The notes under the pieces: model-generated | Told to the model about the DNA's origin: nothing | Databases searched by the model: none | The model's input: only the letters and a program-made list of their open reading frames with translations | Shown: positions 56,583 to 64,000 of the stretch, piece after piece | How the letters are laid out: each line of letters begins with the position of its first letter | Position numbering within the stretch: position 1 is the stretch's first letter | Translations under genes and position numbers: made by a program | NCBI GenBank assembly: GCA_963734635.1 | Contig: CAVTIA010000014.1 | Location: forward strand, 992,001-1,056,000 | DNA length: 64,000 bases | Source: DATCJA01 sp963734635 | Lineage (GTDB): Bacteria; Acidobacteriota; Vicinamibacteria; Vicinamibacterales; UBA2999 | Direction of reading: 5' to 3'

Positions 56583-57623
56583 ATGAGCGTCAGGTCTCTG
56601 ACCCTTGCGGTCGCAGTGGCCGTGCTGAGCGCAAGCACCGCCTTCGCGCAGGGCTGGCACGAATACATCAGCCGAGACGAGTTCTTTCTGGTCGGCATGC
56701 CGTCGGAGCCGCAAATCACGTCAACCACCTATCGCGCCGCATCGGGCGCGATGCTGCCGGCGAAACAGTTCGTCGCGACCGAAGGCCAGCGGCGTTATAC
56801 GGTCACCGTCGTCCACTATATGAATGCCAGCGCGGCAGACGAGGCCGCCGCCATCGAACATGCGGTGCGGAACGTTCGCAGTCGTCCGGCACAAGTCACC
56901 TACGACCGCGCGCAGCAAGTCGAAGGTCTTCCCGCCCACATGATCTACCTGTTGAATCCCGACCAGAGCCGAATCGCCGCTGGCATCATCTTGCACCCGA
57001 GGGGCACCGGCCATGGCGGACCGGGGCGTCTTTATATCCTCGAGGGCTATGTGCCGGCGGGAGCGGCGCCGGCCATACAGTTCCCGCAATCCTTTTTCCT
57101 GATGGACGAGAACGCCAACCGCCTGGACTATGTGACCAACGCCGCCGGGCAGCGCGTGCGGAACGTTCGCACCCCGCAGGGTGGCAGCGTCAGCGGGCCC
57201 TACGGAGCTCGCGAGCCGGCAACGTGCACCGCTGCGGATCAGGCGCAAGGCAAGCCGACGCCAGCTCAGGTCGCGCAGTACGTCAAGTGCACGCTCGAAG
57301 GCATCGGCGACGGCGCGCTTTTCCTCATCGAGAACATCCAGGTGCGCGAGATCGGCGACGCCGGACAGGTTGACGCGAGCTTCTTCCCCGACATCGACAC
57401 CCGACAGCCGGTGTATCCGATCCGGGGCAGCCTGCTGCGCTACAACTGCGAGCGTGAGGGCCGCAACGTGGCTTGGGGCCGCGCCGATCCCGGCGCCAAC
57501 TGCGTGACCTTTCTCGAGGCGAACGCCTCCGGCCATTGCTATAAGACCACCGCCGGCGTCTGGAGCTGCAGCATGTCGGACCTGGTGACGAAAAAGACGG
57601 AGAAGGTGGCGCCGCCGAAATAG
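56583..57623 (+). CDS. hypothetical exported protein
   Basis: 346 residues with signal peptide (MSVRSLTLAVAVAVLSASTA). The mature part begins HEYISRDEFFLVGMPSEPQI. It continues with AAIEHAVRNVRSRPAQVTYD and a C-terminal Cys-rich region (LRYNCEREG, NASGHCYKTTAGVWSCSM). It is conserved-looking but I do not know the family. It is probably in one operon with the DUF6152 gene 26 bases downstream. The start has GGGGAGG. Confidence 0.6.
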   Translation: MSVRSLTLAVAVAVLSASTAFAQGWHEYISRDEFFLVGMPSEPQITSTTYRAASGAMLPAKQFVATEGQRRYTVTVVHYMNASAADEAAAIEHAVRNVRSRPAQVTYDRAQQVEGLPAHMIYLLNPDQSRIAAGIILHPRGTGHGGPGRLYILEGYVPAGAAPAIQFPQSFFLMDENANRLDYVTNAAGQRVRNVRTPQGGSVSGPYGAREPATCTAADQAQGKPTPAQVAQYVKCTLEGIGDGALFLIENIQVREIGDAGQVDASFFPDIDTRQPVYPIRGSLLRYNCEREGRNVAWGRADPGANCVTFLEANASGHCYKTTAGVWSCSMSDLVTKKTEKVAPPK

Positions 57624-57649
57624 GACCAGTTTTTGGGGAGGTTTAGTCC

Positions 57650-58027
57650 ATGCCCTTCAAATCCATCGTTTTTGCGGCCGCAGCGGCGGCACTGCTTTCC
57701 ATGCCGGCGTGGGCGCATCACTCCCACGCAAATTACAACACCGATGAGTTCACAGCCCTGTCCGGCACCATCACCGAGGTGGCGTGGACGAACCCGCATG
57801 TCTGGTTCTACATGGACGTGGCCGACGCGCAGGGCCGTCCGCGAATGTGGGCCCTGGAGGGCGGGAGCCCCACGTCGCTGATGCGCGGCGGCTGGCAACG
57901 CGACAGCATCAAGCCGCGTGACAAGGTGAGCGTACGCTGCCATCGCCTGCGCGACGGGTCGGAAGGCTGCCTGCTCGGCTTCGTGACGAACATCAACGGC
58001 ACGGCCATGGACAAGGAGTTCGACTGA
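57650..58027 (+). CDS. DUF6152 protein
   Basis: 125 residues. Signal peptide (MPFKSIVFAAAAAALLSMPA), then AHHSHANYNTDEFTALSGTI, VAWTNPHVWFYMDV, LEGGSPTSLMRGGW and KVSVRCHRLRDGS, the DUF6152 pattern. The N-terminal HHSH could bind a metal. It lies between an unknown exported protein and a PQQ-type dehydrogenase, and such a neighbourhood suggests a periplasmic redox role, but the function is unknown. Confidence 0.82.
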   Translation: MPFKSIVFAAAAAALLSMPAWAHHSHANYNTDEFTALSGTITEVAWTNPHVWFYMDVADAQGRPRMWALEGGSPTSLMRGGWQRDSIKPRDKVSVRCHRLRDGSEGCLLGFVTNINGTAMDKEFD

Positions 58028-58049
58028 AACAGAACTAAGTCAATCCTCC

Positions 58050-59459
58050 GTGACAAATAGAGTGGCGCGTGTGCGGGCGGGCAACCGCCGAATCGCGAGC
58101 CTGGCCATCGCCGGCGTGCTGGCGTTTCACGCGTCCGCAGCGGCGCAGGTTCAACTCGTCCCGGTCGCGAGTGGTCTCGCCAGCCCGGTCTTCGTCGCTG
58201 GCGCGCACGACGGAACCCGACGCCTCTTCATCGTCGAGCAGGCGGGCGTGATCCGCGTCATGCCGATCGGCGGCAGCGGCATGGCGACGTTTCTCGACAT
58301 CCGGTCGAAGATCCGATCAGGCGGCGAACAAGGGCTGCTCGGACTGGCGTTCCATCCGTTCTATTCGAGCAATCGGCGCTTCTTCGTGTATTACACGCGG
58401 GCCGGCGACGGCGCCATCGTCGTCGCCGAGTACCAGGCATCTGCAGGCAATCGCGACGCGGCCGACGCGGCCGAGCGCATCCTGTTGACCATCCCGCATC
58501 CGATCAACACGAACCATAACGGCGGCATGCTCGCGTTCGGATCCGACGGCTATCTGTACATCGGCGTCGGCGACGGCGGTTCGGGCAACGATCCGCCGAA
58601 CAACGCGCAGAACAGGGAAGTCCTGCTCGGCAAGATTCTGCGGCTCGACGTCGATGCGCGTGCCGGCGGGCTGGAGTACGGCATACCAATCTCCAATCCG
58701 TTTGTCGGCATCGCCGGCCGCGACGAAATCTTTGCCTACGGGATGCGGAATCCGTGGCGGTTTTCCTTCGATCGTGCGACGGCGCAGTTGTGGGTCGCCG
58801 ACGTCGGCCAGGGCGCGCGTGAAGAAGTGAACACGCCCATCGTCAACGGCGGCAACTACGGGTGGCGCATCTACGAAGGCACGGCCTGTACGAACACCGA
58901 TCGCGCGCTCTGCACGCCGGCCAACTACCTGTTTCCAGCTTTCGACTACTCGCACACAGGCGGACGCTGCTCGATCACGGGCGGATACGTCTACCGCGGC
59001 ACGATTGGATCCCTGCCGACTGGCACCTACGTTTACGGCGATTACTGCACCGGCGAGATCTTCACCTGGTCCGGCGGCGAGCAGCGCGTGCTTCTCGACA
59101 CAACGTTTGGCATCTCGTCGTTCGGCGAAGACGATGCCGGCGAGATCTACGTCGTGGATCTGAACGGCCGCGTCAGCCGCATCGCGGGTGGCGGCGGAGG
59201 CGGCGCCGAGTGCCAGTATGACGTCGCGCCCGTTGCGGTCGTGCCCCGCGCCGGGGCGACGCTGGCGGTCAGCGTCTCCACTACGGCTGGTTGCTCGTGG
59301 ACCGCAATCAGCGGCAGCGAATGGGTCAGCGTCGCGGGCGACAGCCACAGCGGCAGCGGCGTCGTGTCGGTCGTTGTGGCGTCGCACCCCGGATGGCTGA
59401 TCCCTCGCGTCGGTGTTCTGACGGTCGCGGGGAAACCCGTGGTCATTCTTCAGTTCTGA
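58050..59459 (+). CDS. PQQ-dependent sugar dehydrogenase-like protein with BACON-like tail
   Basis: 469 residues. Signal peptide (IASLAIAGVLAFHASAAAQ), then the six-blade propeller with RRLFIVEQAGVIRVMP, GGEQGLLGLAFHPFYSSNRR, HNGGMLAFGSDGYLYIGVGD, IFAYGMRNPWRFSFD and ADVGQGAREEVN, as in soluble aldose sugar dehydrogenases. The last about 80 residues (after GGGGGAECQ) form an immunoglobulin-like BACON-type domain (CSWTAISGSEWVSVAGDSHS). It starts at GTG. It likely oxidises sugars in the periplasm if PQQ is available. Confidence 0.85.
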   Translation: MTNRVARVRAGNRRIASLAIAGVLAFHASAAAQVQLVPVASGLASPVFVAGAHDGTRRLFIVEQAGVIRVMPIGGSGMATFLDIRSKIRSGGEQGLLGLAFHPFYSSNRRFFVYYTRAGDGAIVVAEYQASAGNRDAADAAERILLTIPHPINTNHNGGMLAFGSDGYLYIGVGDGGSGNDPPNNAQNREVLLGKILRLDVDARAGGLEYGIPISNPFVGIAGRDEIFAYGMRNPWRFSFDRATAQLWVADVGQGAREEVNTPIVNGGNYGWRIYEGTACTNTDRALCTPANYLFPAFDYSHTGGRCSITGGYVYRGTIGSLPTGTYVYGDYCTGEIFTWSGGEQRVLLDTTFGISSFGEDDAGEIYVVDLNGRVSRIAGGGGGGAECQYDVAPVAVVPRAGATLAVSVSTTAGCSWTAISGSEWVSVAGDSHSGSGVVSVVVASHPGWLIPRVGVLTVAGKPVVILQF

Positions 59460-59498
59460 CGACGGCCGGCCGGCGCGGTGCGGCTGAGCGTCGCCGTG

Positions 59499-59520
59499 CG
59501 GTTTGAGTTTCTGGAGGTTT
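59499..59520. repeat. repeat A fragment next to M15 gene end
   Basis: TTTGAGTTTCTGGAGGTTTG is similar to the TTTGAGTGTTTCTGGAGGTTTG core of repeat A. It ends right before the TTA stop of the M15 gene on the minus strand. The core before it is missing. Confidence 0.45.
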
Positions 59521-59521
59521 G

Positions 59522-60178
59522 TTAGTCGGTCCTGTTACTTGTCTGTTGTCGCCACGCACCGGGTCGGCCTGCTTCCACCGTGCCCGGCCGGCTCGTGCTC
59601 TTGAATCCCGCCTTCAATGCCTGATTCAGTGCTGCTCTCTGCGGAGTGATCAAGAGTGACGACGAACCTTGCGATTCGGTTTGCTCAACGTGCACGTGAC
59701 TGTAGTGGCCGGGAACGTTCCAGAGGACACGGTAGCCCGCTTGCCGGAACACTGCCGAAAGGTTCTTCGGATCCGACGAATGGAAATCGAGTGCTCGGCC
59801 CAGATAATGGGCTGAGCCCCTGCTGTGGATATGGTCGTTCGCCGAGACGAGCCGAACCTCGCGACCCGTTCGTGCAGCCCAGATGTCAGCCACGTCAAGA
59901 ATCCGCAGTGCCTCACGCGACGTCAGATGCACCGGCACCCGAAGTCCGTGGATCACCGCGGCTCGGCGAAAAGGGGGCAATGTGTACCCCTGCGAAGCGA
60001 GCAGCGCGCGGACATCGTCGAGCGCCTTGCCCTGTTGTTCAACCGCGTCGGCCAGCCGGGCGTTGGCGTCGAGGCGGGCTTGCGTCGTGCGGCGTTGCTC
60101 GGCAACGAGAAAAGCCACAACCACCCCCGCGAGCAGCCAGGGCAGAATCGAGTTCTTGAACTCCTTCCAGATGTTCAT
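59522..60178 (-). CDS. M15-type peptidase, membrane-anchored
   Basis: 218 residues. A membrane helix (ILPWLLAGVVVAFLVAEQ) is followed by a coiled-coil stretch, then the catalytic domain. This has ANDHIHSRGSAHYLGRALDF (SxHxxGxAxD zinc site, first His and Asp) and GHYSHVHVE (last His). This fits M15 D,D-/L,D-carboxypeptidase-like enzymes acting on peptidoglycan. AGGAG precedes the ATG. It appears intact; the last residues (SNRTD) run into a repeat A fragment. Confidence 0.8.
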   Translation of the reverse strand: MNIWKEFKNSILPWLLAGVVVAFLVAEQRRTTQARLDANARLADAVEQQGKALDDVRALLASQGYTLPPFRRAAVIHGLRVPVHLTSREALRILDVADIWAARTGREVRLVSANDHIHSRGSAHYLGRALDFHSSDPKNLSAVFRQAGYRVLWNVPGHYSHVHVEQTESQGSSSLLITPQRAALNQALKAGFKSTSRPGTVEAGRPGAWRQQTSNRTD

Positions 60179-60670
60179 CAGAACACTCCTCTGTGCCAGT
60201 TCACACCATGCCGCGCCGTGGTCCAGTTTGAGCGGAAATTCCCGAGGGTGCACACTGCGAAATCCACGCCTGGCTGTTTGAGCGGGTGCCACTCTCTCTC
60301 GACAACACTTTGCGGGTATGAACCGATGGTGCGGCGTTCCAGATCGTAAGTGCACTGACGATTTCGTCGGGTCACCTTCATGATCCGGCTGCTCTGGACT
60401 ACAAGAGCCACGACCAGCTCGCAGTTGGGACTTCTGCTGCTCGTGCTCGGCCTGCGTTGGGGACGCTCGCGATGTTGATGCTCGATCGCCGTGGACAAAG
60501 GCGCTGACGAGCGAGTGCTTGCAACCTACGCTGTTCTGCCCACGATGGCATCGTTTCGACGCCGCGAGTGACGACGCAGCGAAGCGATGTTCTACAATGT
60601 CTTGAAGTAGGCGACCGTAAGGTCGTTCACTCCTCCCCTCAAAGCTTCATCCCCCCTGGCAGGACGCTTC
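60179..60670. other. gene-less region with a short repeat
   Basis: No gene found. 60337-60362 (TTCCAGATCGTAAGTGCACT, then GACGAT) recurs with two changes at 61765-61790. On the minus strand both encode IV(S/N)A(L/I)TIWNA. The end holds an upstream sequence for the TPR gene, without a clear promoter. Confidence 0.45.
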
Positions 60671-61717
60671 ATGTCGAAATCAGGCGAAGCTCGCTCCATC
60701 ATCGAAGCGGCTGAACAGGCTGCAGGTGCTGGCAACTACGCCCGCGCCGAAGTGCTGTTGCGCGAGGCGGCCCTCCTGCAAGAGGCGCGTCTTGGTCCGC
60801 TTCACCCGGATCTCGCCAACACGCTGAACAACCTCGGCATCGTGTGCGAGATGAATGGAAATCCGGACGAGGCGGAGCGATGTCTTCGCCGAGCCGTTAC
60901 CATCGCGACGACGGTGCTGGAAGCAGACCATCCCTTCGTGGCCACGAGTCGAAAGAACCTTCATGATTTCTGTGAGACCCGGGGGAAACCGGTCGAGTTG
61001 CCAACGTCTTCGCCGGTTGTGACGCCCACGCCGGAGGCGGAAACAACGGTTTCAATGAACCCGCCGCGTGAATCGCGGTTACTCGCGGAAACGCAGGACC
61101 TGCAGTCGCCCCTGCACAGGAGATCGATTCGCTTATTCGCCGTTGGCGCCCTGGGCCCTGCCGCGATGCTGATCGTGATCTTCGCTTCGGCCCGCCCGTG
61201 GCTCGCTTCGACCGAGCAGGCCAGGGTCTCATCATCATCAGCGATCGCGATGGACTCACCGCGGGAGATTTCCGCCCCGCCCCACGCGGCGATGGCCGTC
61301 GAAACCCCCGTCGCACATATCGAGACCACGAAGGCCACCGGAAAATACACCCCTAATGAAGTGAGCGCCAGTCCAATCGCGGCGTCGACACACGAACGCC
61401 CAGAGGTGGTGAGGGCTCGGCTCTGCGCCGAGCTCGATGAATGGCGATGCGATCCTCCGGACCGTCCGGTTCCTCCAGGTCCGCTGTTCTTCTATACTCA
61501 GGTCAAGTCGGTGAGCCCCACCACCGTCCAGCATCGTTGGTATCGGGACAATCGCTTGCACCAGTCTGTAGACCTCCGCGTGCAGGCCAGTCCAAGTCTC
61601 GGTTTTCGCACGTATAGTCGCAACGTTATGAACGGCGACAGCGCGGGCAGCTGGAGGGTCGAGCTGAGGAGCGAGGCGGGCGCCCTACTGCACGAAGAGC
61701 GTTTTACTGTTCGCTAG
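60671..61717 (+). CDS. TPR protein with membrane helix and DUF2914 domain
   Basis: 348 residues. Two or three kinesin-light-chain-type TPR units (LGPLHPDLANTLNNLGIVCE, DEAERCLRRAVTIA) occupy residues 10-110. A membrane helix (VGALGPAAMLIVIFASARPW) lies near 165-185. DUF2914 follows at the C-terminus (RPVPPGPLFFYTQVKSVSPT, TTVQHRWYRDNRLHQSVDLR, SAGSWRVELRSEAGALLHEE). DUF2914 is found outside the cytoplasm in stress-related or regulatory proteins. The architecture suggests cytoplasmic protein binding linked to a periplasmic sensor. Confidence 0.75.
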   Translation: MSKSGEARSIIEAAEQAAGAGNYARAEVLLREAALLQEARLGPLHPDLANTLNNLGIVCEMNGNPDEAERCLRRAVTIATTVLEADHPFVATSRKNLHDFCETRGKPVELPTSSPVVTPTPEAETTVSMNPPRESRLLAETQDLQSPLHRRSIRLFAVGALGPAAMLIVIFASARPWLASTEQARVSSSSAIAMDSPREISAPPHAAMAVETPVAHIETTKATGKYTPNEVSASPIAASTHERPEVVRARLCAELDEWRCDPPDRPVPPGPLFFYTQVKSVSPTTVQHRWYRDNRLHQSVDLRVQASPSLGFRTYSRNVMNGDSAGSWRVELRSEAGALLHEERFTVR

Positions 61718-61937
61718 GCGATGACGTTCACAGGGCATGCCCTGCGTTTTATGACGGGACTGCATTCCAGATCGTAATTGCATTGACGATATCTGTCTGC
61801 TGCAACCCGACACCGCTTGGAGCTCTGGTCAGCGTCATCACGAGCACCCGTGGCCGACAGGACACGTGGATGCAGCGACGCAGGCGTCCCGCCGATACAG
61901 AAGACGCATTCCCTCCGCTGGCTACGTCGCGACGTGC

Positions 61938-64000
61938 ATGAAGATTCTCTATATTGCGAGCGAACGTAGCGACGCACACCTCGCGGCAAGGTCGCTTCGC
62001 GGTATCTCTCCGGACTTCAAGCTTCTGTGGGCTTCGAACCTCGAACGCGCCGCGCTCTGTCTGCTCGAGTTCTCAGACGTGGCGGCGTTGGTTGTGGAAG
62101 TGCGGTCAGACAGCGCCGGTTGTATGCATCTCAAGCGAGCGCGCGAGCTCGGGCTGAAAGCCCCCGTCGTTGTTGTTCTGCCCGACGGCGCGGGTTCTCC
62201 GGCCGAATCGCTCGAGGCAGGGGTCGACAGCTATCTTGCGAAGAACCAGTCGTTTTCCCGCGAACTGCCAGTCGTTGTCTCGCGCGCGATCGAGCGGGCA
62301 CAGACGTCGCGCGTGGTAATCGGCGATCAGCTGCCTTCAGGGACCGTAGGGGAATCCGCAGCCGGAGCGCCTGCAGATCGACAATCGCCCGGAAGCGTGA
62401 GCGAAGCTCAACAGCCTCTGAATGCGCCCGCCGTGGCCCAGCGCCCTCCTCAATCCACCGTCGAGTTCGTGAGTACGGCTGGGAAAAAGTCCATGCTCGA
62501 TCGCCGCATAAGCGAACTCGAATCCATGTTTCACCAGCGAGAGCAGAGCTGGATGGCCGAACAGGCGGCAGCAGCCGAACGGCAGGAAACTCTCGAGAAG
62601 CTCCTCCATCAGGAACAGTCCACGCGCACCGGCTTCGAGCAGAAGCTTGCGGACGCCAAAGCTGAACTCGAGGATGCGGAGCATCGTCACTCGACAGCCA
62701 TTACGGCCGCGTCCGAAGCGCTGGCTGAGCGTCACACACAGTACGAAGTCGGCATGGCGCGGGTCACGTCGACCTGGGACACGGTTGACGAGCAGTTGCG
62801 CCAGTGGGCGCTCGAGGTCGAACGGGCCCGTCAGGGTCTGGCCTCCTCCGCGGCTACCGAAGTTGCGCGACTCACAGAGCGCGAAGCCGAGCTGACCGCG
62901 CAGCTCGCAGAAGCCGCGGCCACGCGTCGCGACCTCGAAGCGCAGCTGATCGACGCGAGGACCGCGCTGACAGAGACCGACGAGCGTGCCACTCGTGACC
63001 GGTTGGCGGCTGCCCAGCACGCCGCCGAGCGCGGGCGGAGCTCGCGGGGGTGATCCGGCAAGAACGCGCGACGCGGACCGATGTCGAGCAGCAGCTGGCG
63101 CAGGTCGAGGCGGCGCGGCGTAAGGCGGAACGGCAGCACGCGTCGGCGATGACGACCGGCGGCCACGCTGGCTGAATGCCAGGCACAGTTCGAGGTCGAA
63201 TTGTCGCAGACGGCCGCGGCGCGTGACGACTTCAAACGACAGGCGAACGTCGCCGAGACGGCCTTGGCCGCGGCTCGGCACGACCACACGGCGGCCGCGA
63301 CCCAGGTCGAGCGACTGGCGCAGCGCGAAGCCGAGCTGACCTCGCAGCTCGCGGAAACCGTTGCTGACGCTGAAAATGCTCTGCGGACCGCCAACGAGCG
63401 TGCATCGCATGACGGGCGTGTCGTCGCTGAACAGGCCGCCGAGCGGCACGCGAAGTTACAGGCGCAGCTCGAACGGGAAGTCGAGAAGCGCCGGAGCCTC
63501 GAAGACGATTTGGCGCGCGCACGGATAGCCTGCGACTGCGCGGAGAAACAACACCAGTCGGCAGTGGCGGCCGCTGCTGCGCTCCGGACAGAATTCGACG
63601 CGGAGTGGGCGAAGGCCGACAAGGCCCGCAAGACCCTTGGTCACGAGGCCCGTGACCTGGAGGCGGCGCTCAATGCGGCCCGGGAAACCCTCAAGTCAAA
63701 TGCCGCCACCCTCGAGCGACTCACGCGACGCGAAGCCGAGCTCACCTTGCAGCTTGCGGACGCCGCCGCGACGCGGCGCAGCCTCGAGGGTCAACTGGTC
63801 GACGCCGCGACGGCGATAAAGGAGGCCGACGAGCGTGCTACTCGAGACCGGCTGGCGGGCGTCCGGGACGCCGCCGCGCGCGACGCAGAGTTCGAGGGGC
63901 TGATCCGGCAGGAACGCGCGGCGCGGACCGATGTCGAGCAGCAGCTGGCACAGGTCGAGGCGGCGCGGCGTGAGGCGGAACGGCAGCACGCGTCGGCCAT
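61938..64000 (+). CDS. pseudo-receiver protein with very long coiled coil (runs off window)
   Basis: Starts MKILYIASERSDAHLAARSL. Residues 1-120 have receiver-domain shape, but the usual phosphoacceptor position reads ALVVEVRSD (Glu, not Asp) and the conserved lysine region is YLAKN, so phosphorylation is doubtful. Residues about 200 on form a continuous coiled coil (SELESMFHQREQSWMAEQAA) that continues to the window end. Frames break near 63035 and 63157; the parts before, between and after are otherwise consistent. The coil contains an internal 850-bp repeat. Acidobacterial sensor kinases often have such coils before a histidine kinase, which would lie beyond the window. Confidence 0.7.

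Noticed and set aside
1..64000. Possible CRISPR array
   Set aside because: No regularly spaced short direct repeats with unique spacers were seen; the short repeats found are dispersed or tandem coding repeats.

Overview
This is a GC-rich window with outer-membrane (TonB-type) receptors carrying N-terminal carboxypeptidase-regulatory domains, many secreted proteins of unknown function, a PD40-propeller fragment like those of Ser/Thr kinases, and a DUF6152/PQQ-dehydrogenase neighbourhood. Together these suggest an Acidobacteriota-like soil bacterium, possibly of the Vicinamibacteria. That is an inference from gene content; no rRNA or core phylogenetic marker other than prfC is present.

The left 36.5 kb behaves as a tRNA-Ser genomic island. 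An intact tRNA-Ser(CGA) lies at 186-276. Its last 21 bases recur at 355, 2072 and 36519 as perfect copies, and at about 470, 16994 and 20402 as imperfect copies. The 2072 and 36519 copies extend into a 97-bp direct repeat. A second repeat family (A) sits directly before three of these copies and occurs elsewhere too. Inside the island are three toxin-antitoxin-type modules (DUF433/DUF5615, Phd/PIN, and a zeta-like kinase with a small partner), a TOTE-type helicase-nuclease whose primase core has been deleted, a fragment of DISARM drmD, and a KAP NTPase gene split by a complete IS701-like element. There are also deleted IS5 and IS630 elements and several decayed genes (sulfotransferase, AlkP-superfamily, PD40 propeller). 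Housekeeping-like genes (prfC, yciH, a cold-shock gene) are interspersed. At 8.8-16.8 kb a co-oriented cluster encodes a TonB receptor, a fused AtzH-AtzG-like protein, an AtzE-like amidase, a permease and an AtzF-like allophanate hydrolase. It looks like an uptake and breakdown route for a ureide or triazine-type nitrogen compound.

The right part (37-64 kb) is more conventional. It has a self-inhibited Fic protein, secreted or outer-membrane proteins, a PIN (DUF4935) protein, a MOSC protein, a DUF3750 protein, a B12-radical SAM enzyme, glutaminyl cyclase, DUF1330 and DUF423 proteins, an MFS transporter divergent from a LigI-like lactonase, a secreted amidase, a DUF6152/PQQ-dehydrogenase pair, an M15 peptidase, a TPR-DUF2914 protein, and a long coiled-coil protein with a degenerate receiver domain that runs off the window end.

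About two dozen single-base frameshifts interrupt otherwise well-conserved genes across the window. Some are probably real decay, because catalytic residues are also lost in the AlkP-like gene. Others lie in short G/C runs and may be consensus errors, so each 'pseudogene' call based on a frameshift alone is provisional. No integrase, CRISPR array or rRNA gene was seen.
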